NCBI GenBank assembly: GCA_949775045.1
Contig: OX459101.1
Coordinates: forward strand, 18,872,316 to 18,936,315
Direction of reading: 5' to 3'
Origin: Metridium senile
Lineage: Eukaryota; Cnidaria; Anthozoa; Actiniaria; Metridiidae
DNA length: 64,000 nt
In this document: positions 33,030-44,293 of the stretch, piece after piece
How positions within the stretch are numbered: position 1 is the stretch's first letter
How the letters are laid out: every line of letters starts with the position of its first letter
Position numbers and translations under genes: made by a program
The notes under the pieces: model-generated
Databases searched by the model: none
Seen by the model: only the letters and a program-made list of their open reading frames with translations
Told to the model about the DNA's origin: nothing

Positions 33030-33521
33030 CATCATTCCTTTATTTAGGATTCTGTACAAAAACTGTCCACGACATGGGCTTCCTGTGGTTAGTACACCTT
33101 TATTTAGGATTCTGTACAAAAACTGATCACGACATGGGCTTCCTGTGGTTAGTACACCTTTATTTAGGATTCTGTACAAAAACTGATCACGAAGTGGGCT
33201 TCCTGTGGTAAGTGCACTTTTATATAGGATTCTGTACAAAAACTGCCCACGACATGGGCTTCCTGTGGTAAGTGCACCTTTATTTAGGATTCTGTACAAA
33301 AACTGTCCACGACATGGGCTTCCTGTGGTTAGTACACCTTTATTTAGGATTCTGTACAAAAACTGATCACGAAGTGAGCTTCCTGTGGTAAGTGCACATT
33401 TATTTAGGATTCTGTACAGAAACTGTCTACAATGTGGGCTTCCTGTGGTAACTACACACGTGATAGGATTAAGTGTATAAACTGTCTACGGTGTGGGCTT
33501 CCTATGGCAAGTGCACACTTT
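33030..33521. repeat. 60-bp minisatellite derived from the end of the jelly-roll terminal exon
   Basis: Eight to nine units of 60 bp (TATTTAGGATTCTGTACAAA, AACTGTCCACGACATGGGCT, TCCTGTGGTTAGTACACCTT). Its first half is the complement of the last coding codons and stop of the exon at 33522-34018 (TAGGATTCTGTACAGAAACT). The period is a multiple of 3, so a minus frame of 116 codons with a 20-residue repeat stays open, but in a different reading frame from the parent exon. Related units: 37850-38105 and 38735-38780. Confidence 0.9.
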
Positions 33522-34018
33522 TTAGGATTCTGTACAGAAACTGTCCACGATGTGGTCTACGTTAATATGCCCCCAGTAGACAGAGCTTGTAGCAGCATCA
33601 ACAAGTCGTAACTGAGCTGTTTGTCCTCTGTAGCTTTTCACATCAAATGATTTCTGAACCATACTCTCCGAATTGACCCCTGTTGCCTTAGCAACCACCG
33701 ATCCACCAATCAGCAGCTCAAGTCGTACAAAATTGACGTCACCACAACCACCAATCAGGAACGTTATTTTCGATCCTTTGATTTGGAACATCGGTGACGT
33801 CATTGTGCCGGTCGGTGCGTCGCCTTGGATCTGACCGGGCGGATCAGAGGGACTGGGTCGATTTTCGTATCCGCCTATCCACCAGTTTCCTTTGAGGTTC
33901 GCTGATGATCTATGTCTTGCCTTGGGGTTGTCTCCATATGTCGGCTGGTTGTTGAATGCCGTGCCTGTCAGCGTCCAGCCATCCAATCGTCCAGATTCGA
34001 AGTCAAACAAAACGCATT
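33522..34018 (-). CDS. Second copy of jelly-roll terminal exon (alternative or orphan)
   Basis: Acceptor TTCTTGTTGCAG, start at 34018, stop TAA at 33522-33524. The product begins CVLFDFESGRLDGWTLTG and includes GDNPKARHRSSANLKGNWWI and a closing YWGHINVDHIVD. It is about 85-90% like the exon at 38782-39272. The fold is probably a carbohydrate-binding type beta jelly roll (W-G-N-W-W-I-G and WGHIN signatures occur in secreted and glycosidase-linked modules). No EGF or PAN exon lies between 34019 and 38781. It may serve as an alternative last exon, since its start phase is the same as that of its twin. Confidence 0.65.
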
Positions 34019-34330
34019 CTGCAACAAGAACAAAATATGAATAACACACAACAAGTTGATCCTTTTCTTAGCTTGCAACACAGGCTACCCCGGCCAACAT
34101 CATGTATTGCTATTATCATATGCATCACCCTGTATGTGACATGATGTTCGTGTAAATGTTTTTTTTTTTTGTAAGTGTTTTGTCAATGTTTTCATTACAA
34201 TTGAACTATTGAATATCACTGGAGCAGAACAGTGAAAACAAAACTGGGGAGGGCTCAGGGGCGAAAGTATTGGCTTTGCTCGTCGGTACCGGGAGTCCTT
34301 TAAATAGCACGGACGATTTGTTTACCCCTA
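34019..34330. other. Unique sequence right of the orphan exon
   Basis: No gene recognised; contains a T10 run at 34160-34170. Confidence 0.4.
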
Positions 34331-35590
34331 AAAAGTCAATTTTTCATGACTCTCAAAAAAGTGTTTTTAATTAAATATTCATTATTCATGTTTAACTGTT
34401 TTCTAAATGTTCCAATATTGGCAGGAGGGTGGTAACATTGTAAATATTGATATATTTATTTATTTGAAATAAACTTCAAACTATTCGTTATTTCATTTAT
34501 TCAGTTAGGATTTATTATTTTACAGCATTTAACGCGTTATCACAATAAAGAAATACAACTGATATTTTACAAATACTTTTACGGCTATTTATTATTTATT
34601 ACACTTATAATGAAAACTTTGACATTTTTTGACAAGTCTTAAATATTACAATAGTCGAAGTTTTGGTGAATATGGAAATACAACTGATATTTTACAAATA
34701 CTTTTACGGCTATTTATTATTTATTGATATTTTAGTTCTACCCCAGCTTTATACTTATAATGAAAACTTTGAACATTTTTGACAAGTCTTAAATATTTCA
34801 ATAGTCGAGGTTTGGTGAATATGGAAATATAACGGATATTTTACAAATACTTTTACGGCTATCTATTATTTATATATTTTTCAGTTCTACCCCAGCTTTA
34901 TGCTTATAATGAAAACTTTGAGATTTGTTGACAAGTCTTAAATATTGCAATAGTCGAGGTTTGGTGAATATGGAAATACAACTGATATTTTACAAATACT
35001 TTTACGGCTATCTATTATTATTTTTTTTTTTTTGGTACCTTGGTGGTAGACTGTTTTAAATAAAGACTACTTTCATTAGAGTACAAACACTAAAAGTGTG
35101 CAACATAAATACCACTAAATACTGCTAAATTATGCAAATTCTTTTGTTCTCTATTGTTTAATCAACACTATTTAGTGGTAAATAGTACAAAGTATTGCAC
35201 ACTTTTAGTGTTTGTACTCTAATGACCGCCACTAATTACTCGTAGTATTTAAAATTGATGTTTTAAGAAAAAAAAAGAAAGCTATCGTATGATAGGCATA
35301 TCAAAACCTCCGCAGAAAATTACATATACAAATCTCTACACAAAAGTAAAAAGTAACTGTCTTCTCGTGTGTCGCATTTATTGTGGCACTCTTTAGAGGG
35401 TCCACAATAGGGTTCTCGTATCCCGCAATCCCGCTCATTTTTGCGTGAAATCCCGCCATCCCGGCATTTTTTATGGCACAATCCCGATCCCGATAAATCC
35501 TTGCTAGGACTTACTATTCCTTACTCATAACGATGTTTATATTAGATAGAAATCAATACAACGGGAAAATAAAAGTCAACTTACAAATCA
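34331..35590. repeat. 1.26-kb repeat block, copy 1 of a pair about 1.86 kb apart
   Basis: Matches 36195-37455 with small differences. Inside are four 145-185-bp subunits containing ACAACTGATATTTTACAAAT and GAAAACTTTGA, then a MITE (35074-35224), then TCCCGCAATCCCGC-type repeats (35415-35500). Confidence 0.88.
35074..35224. mobile_element. MITE with 30-bp inverted repeats (also at 36951-37101)
   Basis: CATTAGAGTACAAACACTAA AAGTGTGCAA and its complement TTGCACACTTTTAGTGTTTG TACTCTAATG; 151 bp. Both copies were duplicated together with the surrounding block. Confidence 0.8.
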
Positions 35591-35735
35591 GCTTAATTTC
35601 TTTTAAGCTTTTATAGAGTTTTTCGACATTTGATGCGGTTTTCGATGGATTACAAAATCTAAGAAAGCTCCCCTCCCGATCAGGTCGATTGAATTATGAA
35701 CGGATGATGATCTACGCTGTAAAATTACAATACAC

Positions 35736-35944
35736 CATTGCACAGTTCTCGTCGATCAAATTTAGCCTCGTTATCGTGTAATATATTCTTTAGAATTTGA
35801 CAACGGCCCGTGGAATTTTAAAGTTTTTCAATATGTTTGATAATGTTTGCGTTCTGTTAATTACAACGGGCCGGGGCTGTAGACAATTGTAAAGAATATA
35901 TTACACGGTATCGAGGCTGAGGTTTATAGTCGAGAACTGTTTGA
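35736..35944. mobile_element. MITE with about 55-bp inverted repeats between the two blocks
   Basis: ACAGTTCTCGTCGATCAAAT at the left pairs with TATAGTCGAGAACTGT at the right. Inner arms TCGTGTAATATATTCTTTA and TAAAGAATATATTACACGG also pair. Confidence 0.75.
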
Positions 35945-35953
35945 CTATTGCAT

Positions 35954-36098
35954 TAGAGTGATTTTCATTTGACCGTGAAAGAAAAACGACTATTTAGTTC
36001 GTACTTGTTGGTAAAGAACAAAAGAAAACAATAGATTCAGAGCGTTGTAACAACTATTAGTTTGCCAATTCTTTCACGGTCATATGAAAACCACTCTA
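35954..36098. mobile_element. Intact MITE of the TAGAGTG family
   Basis: TAGAGTGATTTTCATTTGAC CGTGAAAGAA at the left and TTCTTTCACGGTCATATGAA AACCACTCTA at the right. Same family and length as 578-725. It abuts the previous MITE. Confidence 0.8.
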
Positions 36099-36194
36099 AA
36101 AAAGAATTCAGAATAATGCAGATACCACAATGTTTCAGCTTCTATTCTCACTTAAACTATTGAATTCAAAACACCTTGCTCTAAGTAGAGCACA

Positions 36195-37455
36195 ATTTTT
36201 CGTGACTCCCAAAGTGGTTTTAATTAAATATTCATTACTCATGTTTAACTGTTTTCTAAATGTTCCAATATTGGTTTTTGTTATTGGCAGGAGGGTGGTA
36301 ACATTGTAAATATTGATATATTTATTTATTTGAAATAAACTTCAAACTATTCGTTATTTCATTTATTCAGTTAGGATTCAACAATTTATTATTTTACAGC
36401 ATTTAACGCGTTATCACAATAAAGAAATACAACTGATATTTTACAAATACTTTTACGGCTATTTATTATTTATTACACTTATAATGAAAACTTTGACATT
36501 TTTTGACAAGTCTTAAATATTACAATAGTCGAAGTTTTGGTGAATATGGAAATACAACTGATATTTTACAAATACTTTTACGGCTATTTATTATTTATTG
36601 ATATTTTAGTTCTACCCCAGCTTTATACTTATAATGAAAACTTTGAAATTTTTTGACAAGTCTTAAATATTTCAATAGTCGAGGTTTGGTGAATATGGAA
36701 ATATAACGGATATTTTACAAATACTTTTACGGCTATCTATTATTTATATATTTTTCAGTTCTACCCCAGCTTTATGCTTATAATGAAAACTTTGAGATTT
36801 GTTGACAAGTCTTAAATATTGCAATAGTCGAGGTTTGGTGAATATGGAAATACAACTGATATTTTACAAATACTTTTACGGCTATCTATTATTATTATTT
36901 TTTTTTTTTTGGTACCTTGGTGGTAGACTGTTTTAAATTAAGACTTCTTTCATTAGAGTACAAACACTAAAAGTGTGCAACATAAATACCACTAAATACT
37001 GCTAAATTATGCAAATTCTTTTGTTCTCTATTGTTTAATCAACACTATTTAGTGGTAAATAGTACAAAGTATTGCACACTTTTAGTGTTTGTACTCTAAT
37101 GACCGCCACTAATTACTCGTAGTATTTAAAATTGATGTTTTAAGAAAAAAAAAGAAAGCTATCGTATGATAGGCATATCAAAAACCTCCGCAGAAAATTA
37201 CATATAAATCTCTACACAAAAGTAAAAAGTTACTGTCTTCTCGTGTGTCGCATTTATTGTGGCACTCTTTAGAGGGTCCACAATAGGGTTCTCGTATCCC
37301 GCAATCCCGCTCATTTTTGCGTGAAATCCCGCCATCCCGGCATTTTTTATGGCACAATCCCGATCCCGATAAATCCTTGCTAGGACTTACTATTCCTTAC
37401 TCATAACGATGTTTATATTAGATAGAAATCAATACAACGGGAAAATAAAAGTCAA
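36195..37455. repeat. 1.26-kb repeat block, copy 2
   Basis: Second copy of 34331-35590, including the internal MITE at 36951-37101. It is followed by further TCCCGCATCCCGC repeats (37530-37690). Small indels (for example GGTTTTTGTTATTGGCAGG at 36271) separate it from copy 1. Confidence 0.88.
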
Positions 37456-38781
37456 ACGCGTGTTTCTAGATACGTTAGGCATGTTCTGGATTCAAAACAA
37501 ACTCTGTAATCCAAAATCCGGCTGCCAATGCTATTAATTTCCCGAATCCCGACACCTAAAAAGGTGAAATCCCGATTCCGCTCGAAATACAGAGTCCCGC
37601 ATCCCGCTCTGATTTCTGTTAAAATCCCGTATCCCGCCCTTAAAAAAAGGCATATCCCGCATCCCGCCAAACCTATTGTGGACCCTCTCTTTAGTTGTAA
37701 ATTTGTGCGTGTTTTCATTGTTTTTGTTAGTTATTAATAATAATAAGAAGAAAAATCTATATATACATCCTTCATTTAGCATAACTTCATTGGTATTTTA
37801 GCCAAAACATGCCTTTTAAAATGATTCATGCTGTCCACTGTGCGAGCTCCCGGCCCTGTGGTAAAGACATCATTTCGGATTATGTACAGAAACTGTGCAC
37901 TGTTTGGGTTTCCTGTGGTAAGGAAACTCCATTTAGGATTATGTACAGAAACTGTGCACTATTTGGGTTTCCTGTGGTAAGGAAACTCCATTTCGGATTA
38001 TGTACAGAGACTGTTCACTGTGTGGGCCTCCTGTAGTAAGGACACACCATTTAGGATTCTGTACAGAGGATACTAGGATCTGTCTACTGTGTGGGCTTCC
38101 ACTGTGATAAATACATACTTTATTCATTGCTTTCACCAATCTCGTGACCATATTGAAAGTCCTTAAATTGTCGCTTAAACTCTAAACAATCACTGAAATC
38201 ATGAGGCACATACTTTATTTAGCAGTGTTAGCAAATATGAGGTGAGAAGAATGAATATTAGCAGAATTATAGTCAAGCTATTACTAAAGATTTTTAGTAA
38301 GAAATGTATGGCAAAAGCATTTCCAGTTGTGTTGATTTTATCATCGACCAGATCTTTTTAGCCATCTAGGCCACATTAGCTTAAAGCCAGATGACCAATT
38401 TATGATTTGCCAAAATTTGAGCGTAAATGGACTAATTGTGACCAAATACTTAGCCAGTGAATATGCGCCTTGATTACAGTGAAATGTATGGCGCCACGGT
38501 ACCATCTTCGTGCTCCTCTGAGGGGCACAGTAGTGCCCCCAAAAGCCGACATAAATTGCGTGACACAAATTGTCTCGCTTATATTTCAAAACCAAAACCC
38601 AACAAAGACACAAGATTTGGCACAAATGTTCACAAATGAGCTCTAAAGAGTATTACTGCCAGAAGTAAATATACCTAGTATTTCCGAAATAAAAAAATTT
38701 GATGATGTCACGTGAAAGCCAAGCAAAGGATTATTTACACAAACAGTCTATGATGTGGGCTTCCTGTGGTAAATACACCAT
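37456..38781. other. Spacer with CCCGCATCCCG repeats and exon-derived units
   Basis: 37550-37690 carries TCCCGCATCCCGC-type repeats. 37850-38105 has about four 60-bp units related to the array at 33030. 38150-38700 shows no gene; a palindrome-poor unique stretch includes TGGCGCCACGGTACCATC at 38492. Confidence 0.6.
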
Positions 38782-39272
38782 TTACGATTCTGTACAGATA
38801 CTGTCTACGATGTGGTCTACGTTGATATGCCCCCAGCCATAGATTGAAGCATCAACAAGTCGTAACTGAGCTGTTTGCCCTCTGTAGCTTTTCACATCAA
38901 ATGATTTCTGATACATACACTCATTATGGGCCCCTGTTGCCTTAGCAACGACCGATCCACCAATCAGCAGCTCAAGTCGTTCTCTATTGACGTCACCACC
39001 TGCACCAATCAGAAACGTTATTTTCGATCCTCTGATTTGGAACGTCGGTGACGTCATTGTACCGGTCGGTGCGTCACCTTGGCCCTGACCGGGTGGATCA
39101 GAAGGACTGGGTCGATTTTCGGCTCCGCCTATCCACCAGTTTCCTTTGAGGTTCGCTGTTCCTCTATTTCTTGCCTTGGGGTTGTCTCCATATGTCGGCT
39201 GGTTGTTGAATGCCGTGCCTGTCAGCGTCCAGCCATCCAATCGTCCAGATTCAAAGTTAAACAAAACGCATT
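38782..39272 (-). CDS. Jelly-roll terminal exon, primary copy
   Basis: Acceptor TTCTTGTTGCAG, coding CVLFNFESGRLDGWTLTG onward, with GNWWIGGAENRPSPSDPPGQ, LTSP-like MTSPTFQI, KITFLIG, LELLIGGSVV and GWGHINVDHI, and stop. This layout matches a beta-sandwich module seen next to glycosidases and in animal secreted proteins. I cannot assign a precise family name. Confidence 0.72.
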
Positions 39273-39421
39273 CTGCAACAAGAACAAAAATGCGCAATAT
39301 TTTAGTGATCACCGTAATTTTATCATTATCATGGATATATATTTGAGGATAAACTGTCAATGTCATAACGTTGTCCACGTAAATGTCTTTTGGGTGGACA
39401 ATCTTAATGACATTAACTATA

Positions 39422-39500
<79 letters not shown>

Positions 39501-39589
39501 CTACTTACTTACCTACTTACTTACCTACTTACTTACTTACCTACTTACCTACCTACTTACCTACCTACTTACCTACGTACTTACTTACG

Positions 39590-39639
<50 letters not shown>

Positions 39640-42600
39640 TTTGGCAGTTTTTCCCTGTATGCTCCTCGTTACACTTGCATTCATAACCGTCTTTTACAGT
39701 ATTTAACACAGAACACTGACCTTCATCACCACAAGGGTTTGTATCGCATATTGATGGAGGTGGCTGCAAAATAATGTACAAAACGTCATCCCATTGTATG
39801 AATTTAATGCACACTCTCATTGTTTTGAAGTGTTCATTATTTTTGATAATCTAGGTGGATTACATAACCCGGGTCAATATTTCTGAGATATAACCCTTGC
39901 ATTTATAATTCCTTGTACAGATATATACCCTCCCCTTAAACATTATCAGACTAGATAGTGATTTTTGGCAGAAAAAAGGCTTTGATTACCAATGCCAGGA
40001 TTCGAACCGAGAACCTCTGCATTGCTGTGTCCGCGCTTTAACCCATTATACTACTCAGTCAATTCATATGGAAAGTCAACAACAAAATTTCATCAAGTTT
40101 GTTAGCATTCAAGTTCGTTAGCATTACTCTGAATAGAATTGAAAAGCGATTGTTTAATATTTCCTTGTGCATGGAATCCATTGACAAATAACATTGAATT
40201 ATGAAACTTGAACAGATTATTATGGTGGATTACCGATAACAATAATCAGTTGTATAATCATGACTGTATTGTTTCTTTCTTTTTCGTAAAATACTGCAAA
40301 CAGATATAGACCCCGGCTACACGGATCCGGATACTTTTGAAACCGCATACTTTTTGATGCGAATCGGCCTATCGTCCACACGAATCCAGTGAATCCGGTC
40401 ACCGAAACCGCATACTTTTGAATAGGAAACGATCAACAGGATTCGTGTGGACGCAAATATTTCTATGCGGTTTCAGCCGGATCGGATTCGTGAAGAAGAG
40501 GCCATATATAGACTATATTAAAACATGGTCCCAGTGGAATTCTAACTAACACCGCTTAAACTAAAAACCATTCATTAGCTTGCTTTTTGTAAAACATGAA
40601 GTTAAGTTCTGTTCATGGACATAATGAGGGATAACTGTAATGACATATCCTAATCATTGAAAGCTCATTGAAATTCTATTTCTTGTTGTTGTTGCATGTT
40701 TTGTTCTATCTTTTTTTTTTAGTTTAAACAAACACAGGTCATTATTGTGGGCACTCACATGGGACAGGAGGTCATTATTTGTTGAATAATGACCTGTGCA
40801 TGTGTAATTTAAATTGAATTAAATCATCAGCCCCACTCTTCCCTGCTGAACTCAAAACCCTCCCCGACTTTTAGTAACCTAGATTATCGAAAATAGTTTC
40901 GTTTCTTCGAAAACAATGAGAGTATGCATTAAGTCGGATAATGGCCTCGCTCTTCGGATCATTGAAAATATTTCTCAGAGCTCGACCATTATCCTATACG
41001 TAATATTGACAACCTCTTTATGAAGAAATAGAAAACACGCGCACATACTGCATGTGTGCAGTTATAAAGCACGCGGGGATTGACAGAACACGAGAGAAGT
41101 GTTAAGAGAAGCACGACGTGATGTTGCACGACCGAAAGGAGCTATGGGTAATGCGAATTTCTTCTCATTCCTTTCTTAATTACCCAAACAATGCCTCCAC
41201 TGTTCAGAGAAACCATCGAGACACCCATCTAAGGTCATCACTGAACGGTGGGGGCATTGGAGATATTTACGCGTTTCTCTCTCTAAAATTATTTTTTTTA
41301 ATTTTTTTGGTATTATATTTTCATTTTATAGTACTGTAAATTGACTAAGCCGTACGTGGGGTATTCAATAAGTCCAATGTCACATGTATTCTTCTAATTA
41401 TCGTTCCACCTGCAAGCACTAATGCAAACCTTCGTGGGAGTAAAAACCCATTTAAAAGTTTGAAAACGAGGAAGACTTAAGAAAAAAGAGAAACAATTGA
41501 CAAAATAGAGTGTCATCTCTTCAAATGGTATATGTAAATTAGTATAGGCTGCGTCGTAGTTTGATATAAACGATAAGTAATAGAATGAAATTTGCTGACA
41601 CCGTAAAAAATGTTTAATTAACTTTACTTAAATGGAAACAAGCGAGTAAACTAGTATAGGCTGCGTCGGTGTTTGATATAAACGATAGGTAATAGAATGA
41701 AATTTGTAACACCGTAAAAAATGTTTAATTAACTTTACTTAAATGGAAACAAGCGAGTAAACTAGTATAGGCTGCGTCGGTGTTTGATATAAACGATAGG
41801 TAATAGAATGAAATTTGTAACACTGTAAAAAATGTTAACTTAACTTTACTTAAATGGAAACTAGCGAGTAAACTAGTGTAGCTAGGCTGCGTCATTCGAA
41901 TGAAATTTTGAACACCGTAAAAAAATGTTAACTTAACTTTACTTAAATAGAAACTAGCGAGTAAACTAGTATAGGCTGCGTCGGTGTTTGATATAAACGA
42001 TAGGTAATAGAATGAAATCTGGAACACCGTAAAAAATGTTAACTTAACTTTATTTTAGTAAATGGAAACTAGCGAGTAAACAAGTATAGGCTGCGTCGGT
42101 GTTTAATATAAACGATAGGTAATAGAATGAAATTTGTAACACCGTAACAAAGTTAACTTAACTTAATAAGTAAATAGATACTAGCGAGTAAACTAGTATA
42201 GGCTGCGTCGGTGTTTGATAAGGCCTAGTCTGGGACCTAAACTCGCCTTAACTCGCAGCGAGTTTGGGCGAGTTAAGGCGAGTTAAGGCGAGTTAAGGCG
42301 CGAGTTAAGGAAAAATCCCATAACTTGGAGTGACACTAAAAGAACATGACTTATATGTGTATATTTCAGCTTTGTGAGATGAGGTTAAGGCAATTCCCTG
42401 TGCATTATGACATTGAGTAATTTACTGCGAGCTTGTGCGAGTTAATGCGAGTTTGTGCGAGTTAAGGCGAGTTTGCGCGAGTTAAGGCGAGTTAAGGTCC
42501 CAGACTAGGCCTTTGATATCAACGATAGGTAATAGCATGAAATGTATACCACCGTAAAAAAAAGTTAACTTAGCTTTATTTAGTAAATCAGAAAACTAGC

Positions 42601-43087
42601 GAGTAAACTATAGTATAGACTGCGTCTGCGGTGTTTGAATTAACTTTACTGACGTTTCTAGCTTTAGCCCTTCGTCTAATCTATTTTCGTACCTTCAAAT
42701 ACAAATAAAACGACTTGCTCTTTGCCACAAGAACTCCATCCAGATTATTTCCCGTCCAGTTGAACATTTCACAGTGGAGTAGTGACGAGTCATTCATCGG
42801 GATCACATTAACGGACAAACATGGTGGATTTTGGACACATCTAAACAAACAGTCCTCTTCACTAGAAACGATTTCCCTGGACCGAAAACTTTCATTTTTT
42901 ACTAACACATGCTCTTGTGATTTATCAAAATTGCCGAATTTGATTCCATCTTCGTTTTTATGTTGGACGCTGTTGTGGTTGAGTAGAGGGATGAAACGAA
43001 GATGAAAATCAAGAAAAGAACATTGAAATAACGGAGTGCCATGATATACAGGATCTAGGACGATTGGAACATCTTCTATTTGCAAGA
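38782..43087 (-). CDS. Secreted PAN-EGF-jelly-roll protein (3 recognised exons)
   Basis: Minus-strand exons in order: PAN-like 43087-42693, EGF 39763-39637, jelly roll 39272-38782 with stop TAA at 38782-38784. Phases agree: PAN ends on a codon (TTG AAG|GTACGA), the EGF exon starts on a codon and ends with one base (CAA ATA A), and the last exon supplies AA. Cnidarian secreted proteins often combine PAN, EGF and lectin-like modules. Upstream exons, including a signal peptide, were not identified. The EGF exon could equally splice to the second terminal exon at 34018. The roughly 2.9-kb intron between PAN and EGF holds MITEs and a tRNA-like repeat. Confidence 0.7.
39423..39640. repeat. (TTAC)n array forming the EGF exon's donor site
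   Basis: About 54 units of TTAC with CTAC variants on the + strand, that is (GTAA)n on the minus strand. The EGF exon ends exactly at the array edge, so the donor GTAAGT is repeated dozens of times into the intron. Confidence 0.95.
39637..39763 (-). CDS. EGF-like domain exon
   Basis: Encodes CDTNPCGDEGQCSVLNTVKD followed by GYECKCNEEHTGKNCQ. The six cysteines fit the EGF spacing, CxCxxxxxGxxC at the end. The donor GTAAGT is the first unit of a long GTAA array on the minus strand. Confidence 0.82.
39991..40060 (-). repeat. tRNA-like sequence (SINE head or tRNA relic)
   Basis: On the minus strand, A-box-like TAGTATAATGG and a perfect B-box GGTTCGAATCC are at normal spacing. The anticodon and T stems do not pair well, so this is not a convincing tRNA gene. 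Confidence 0.5.
40305..40500. mobile_element. Inverted-repeat element with ATCCGGATAC motif
   Basis: Left CGTCCACACGAATCC and right GGATTCGTGTGGACG are inverted. CCGCATACTTTTGA occurs as a direct repeat at about 40338 and 40403. Short non-coding element. Confidence 0.6.
40735..41260. repeat. Small hairpins in the PAN-EGF intron
   Basis: ACAGGTCATTATTG at 40734 pairs with AATAATGACCTGT at 40785. AATGCCTCCACTGTTCAG at 41189 pairs with CTGAACGGTGGGGGCATT at 41241. No coding region recognised. Confidence 0.55.
41535..42640. repeat. About 115-bp tandem repeat (AGTATAGGCTGCGTCGGTG family)
   Basis: About eight to nine units sharing AAACTAGCGAGTAAACTAGT, ATAGGCTGCGTCGGTGTTTG, ATATAAACGATAGGTAATAG and AACACCGTAAAAAATGTT. 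One unit is split by the MITE at 42221-42512. Single units recur at 49803-49918, next to GAAGTTTCGAGCTTTAGCCC, and in inverse at 48560-48680. Confidence 0.9.
42221..42512. mobile_element. MITE inserted in the 115-bp repeat
   Basis: Ends AGGCCTAGTCTGGGACC and GGTCCCAGACTAGGCCT are inverted. TTGATA flanks both sides. The interior is rich in GGCGAGTTAA repeats. Confidence 0.8.
42693..43087 (-). CDS. PAN/apple-like domain exon
   Basis: Starts after TTACTAG at 43087 (weak acceptor) and ends TTGAAG|GTACGA at 42693. The core is SSEEDCLFRCVQNPPCLSVN with ...LLHCEMFNWTGNNL, giving the DCxxxC and xxCxSxN cysteine pattern of PAN modules. An N-terminal portion is rich in aromatic residues (CSFLDFHLRFIPLLNHN). 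PAN modules mediate protein or carbohydrate binding in secreted proteins. Confidence 0.65.
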
Positions 43088-43439
43088 CTAGTAAGCTTTA
43101 ATGATTTAATAATTAATGTATTCTAGCGCGCAGTATGGGAGTGATTGATTTCAAAGAATTTATAAAAAAATTAGTTCAAAGCACCTGCGTAGAAAACTTC
43201 TGACGAAAAAGCATAACCTTATTTTGTAAACAATGAACATGCAGTTAGCAGCACTGCTTGACTCTTTGTAAACAATTTATTTCACCAACGCGTTGTCGTT
43301 TGTATTTTAGAGCTAAAACTGCAGCCCTAAAATATTTCATTTTCGTCATAAACACAAAAATGTTCTACTTGATATGCACGATATGCACGTACGAGTTTTA
43401 TATACATTATATAACTGGTAGTACATAAACGGTACATAA

Positions 43440-43640
43440 ACGATATCAACGTTACGATATTGTAAAACAATTGTTTAAAAAATTGTATAAAAAAATTAAA
43501 AAAAATAGTTTAAAAATTTATTTAAAGAATTGTTGAAAAATTGTTAAAAAATTGTTATAAAATTGTTGAAAAAATTGTGAAAACATTATTAAAAAATTCA
43601 TTAAAAAATTGTTTAAAAATTCAGAAAACGTCTGTGAAAC
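43440..43640. repeat. AATTGTT/AAAAATTG degenerate repeat
   Basis: AT-rich short-period repeat of about 16 bp (AAAAAATTGTTATAAA-like). Confidence 0.75.
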
Positions 43641-43689
43641 GTTCTCAAATGTAAATCAGCGAGTGTGGAGTTATAAATTGCATCTTTAA

Positions 43690-44273
43690 AGGAGCACTTG
43701 GACGAAAACGCCCGGATTTTGAAAAGTCCCGAAAAACGAATTTTTTTGCTTGTTTAAGACTAAATACTAACCCAAAAATGCCTTGCTAAAGTATTTTTGT
43801 AGAAATTCGTACGCGAAGACCGATAAAATCGCGATTTTCTATTGTATATATTACAGCAAGTGGATTGGGTCGAGTGAGGTCATGACGTCATTTACTCCAT
43901 GGTTTCATAACAACACTCGTGGCTTCAAAGGATATGCGCCGGAATTATTATAATCAAGAACGTTTATGAAATGTCAGAAGATTTGGTGAACTTTTTTTCT
44001 CTATTTCAAGACAATCACAGGATTTGAAGATCATGCACTCGTGGAGTACTTGACGTCATAAGTCACGCGTCACGCAATTACCGCAGGTCAGATTTCATTT
44101 GGCCGTGAGTTTGAGTGCCGTGTTTTCAAAGCCTTATTTCTCCGCAATAGGTGAATTTTAAGCTATTTTTTTTATACATATTTCTTAAGCAATCACATTA
44201 GAGTAATATTAACCTAGACAAATTCGTTTATTGGGACTTTTCAAAATCCGGGCGTTTTCGTCCAAGTGCTACT
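43690..44273. mobile_element. MITE with 40-bp inverted repeats and TTAA target
   Basis: Left AGGAGCACTTGGACGAAAAC GCCCGG, right CCGGGCGTTTTCGTCCAAGT GCTACT, 584 bp, flanked by TTAA (43686-43689 and 44274-44277). A TTAA duplication points to the piggyBac or Kolobok groups; a TA target cannot be excluded. No coding capacity. Confidence 0.8.
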
Positions 44274-44293
44274 TTAAGTATCACATCCGAGTA

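Noticed and set aside
33009..33359. 116-codon minus frame as a 20-residue repeat protein
   Set aside because: The frame stays open only because the unit is 60 bp; it is out of frame with the parent exon and lacks a start context.
39991..40060. tRNA gene on the minus strand
   Set aside because: Good A and B boxes but mispaired stems; treated as a SINE head or pseudogene.
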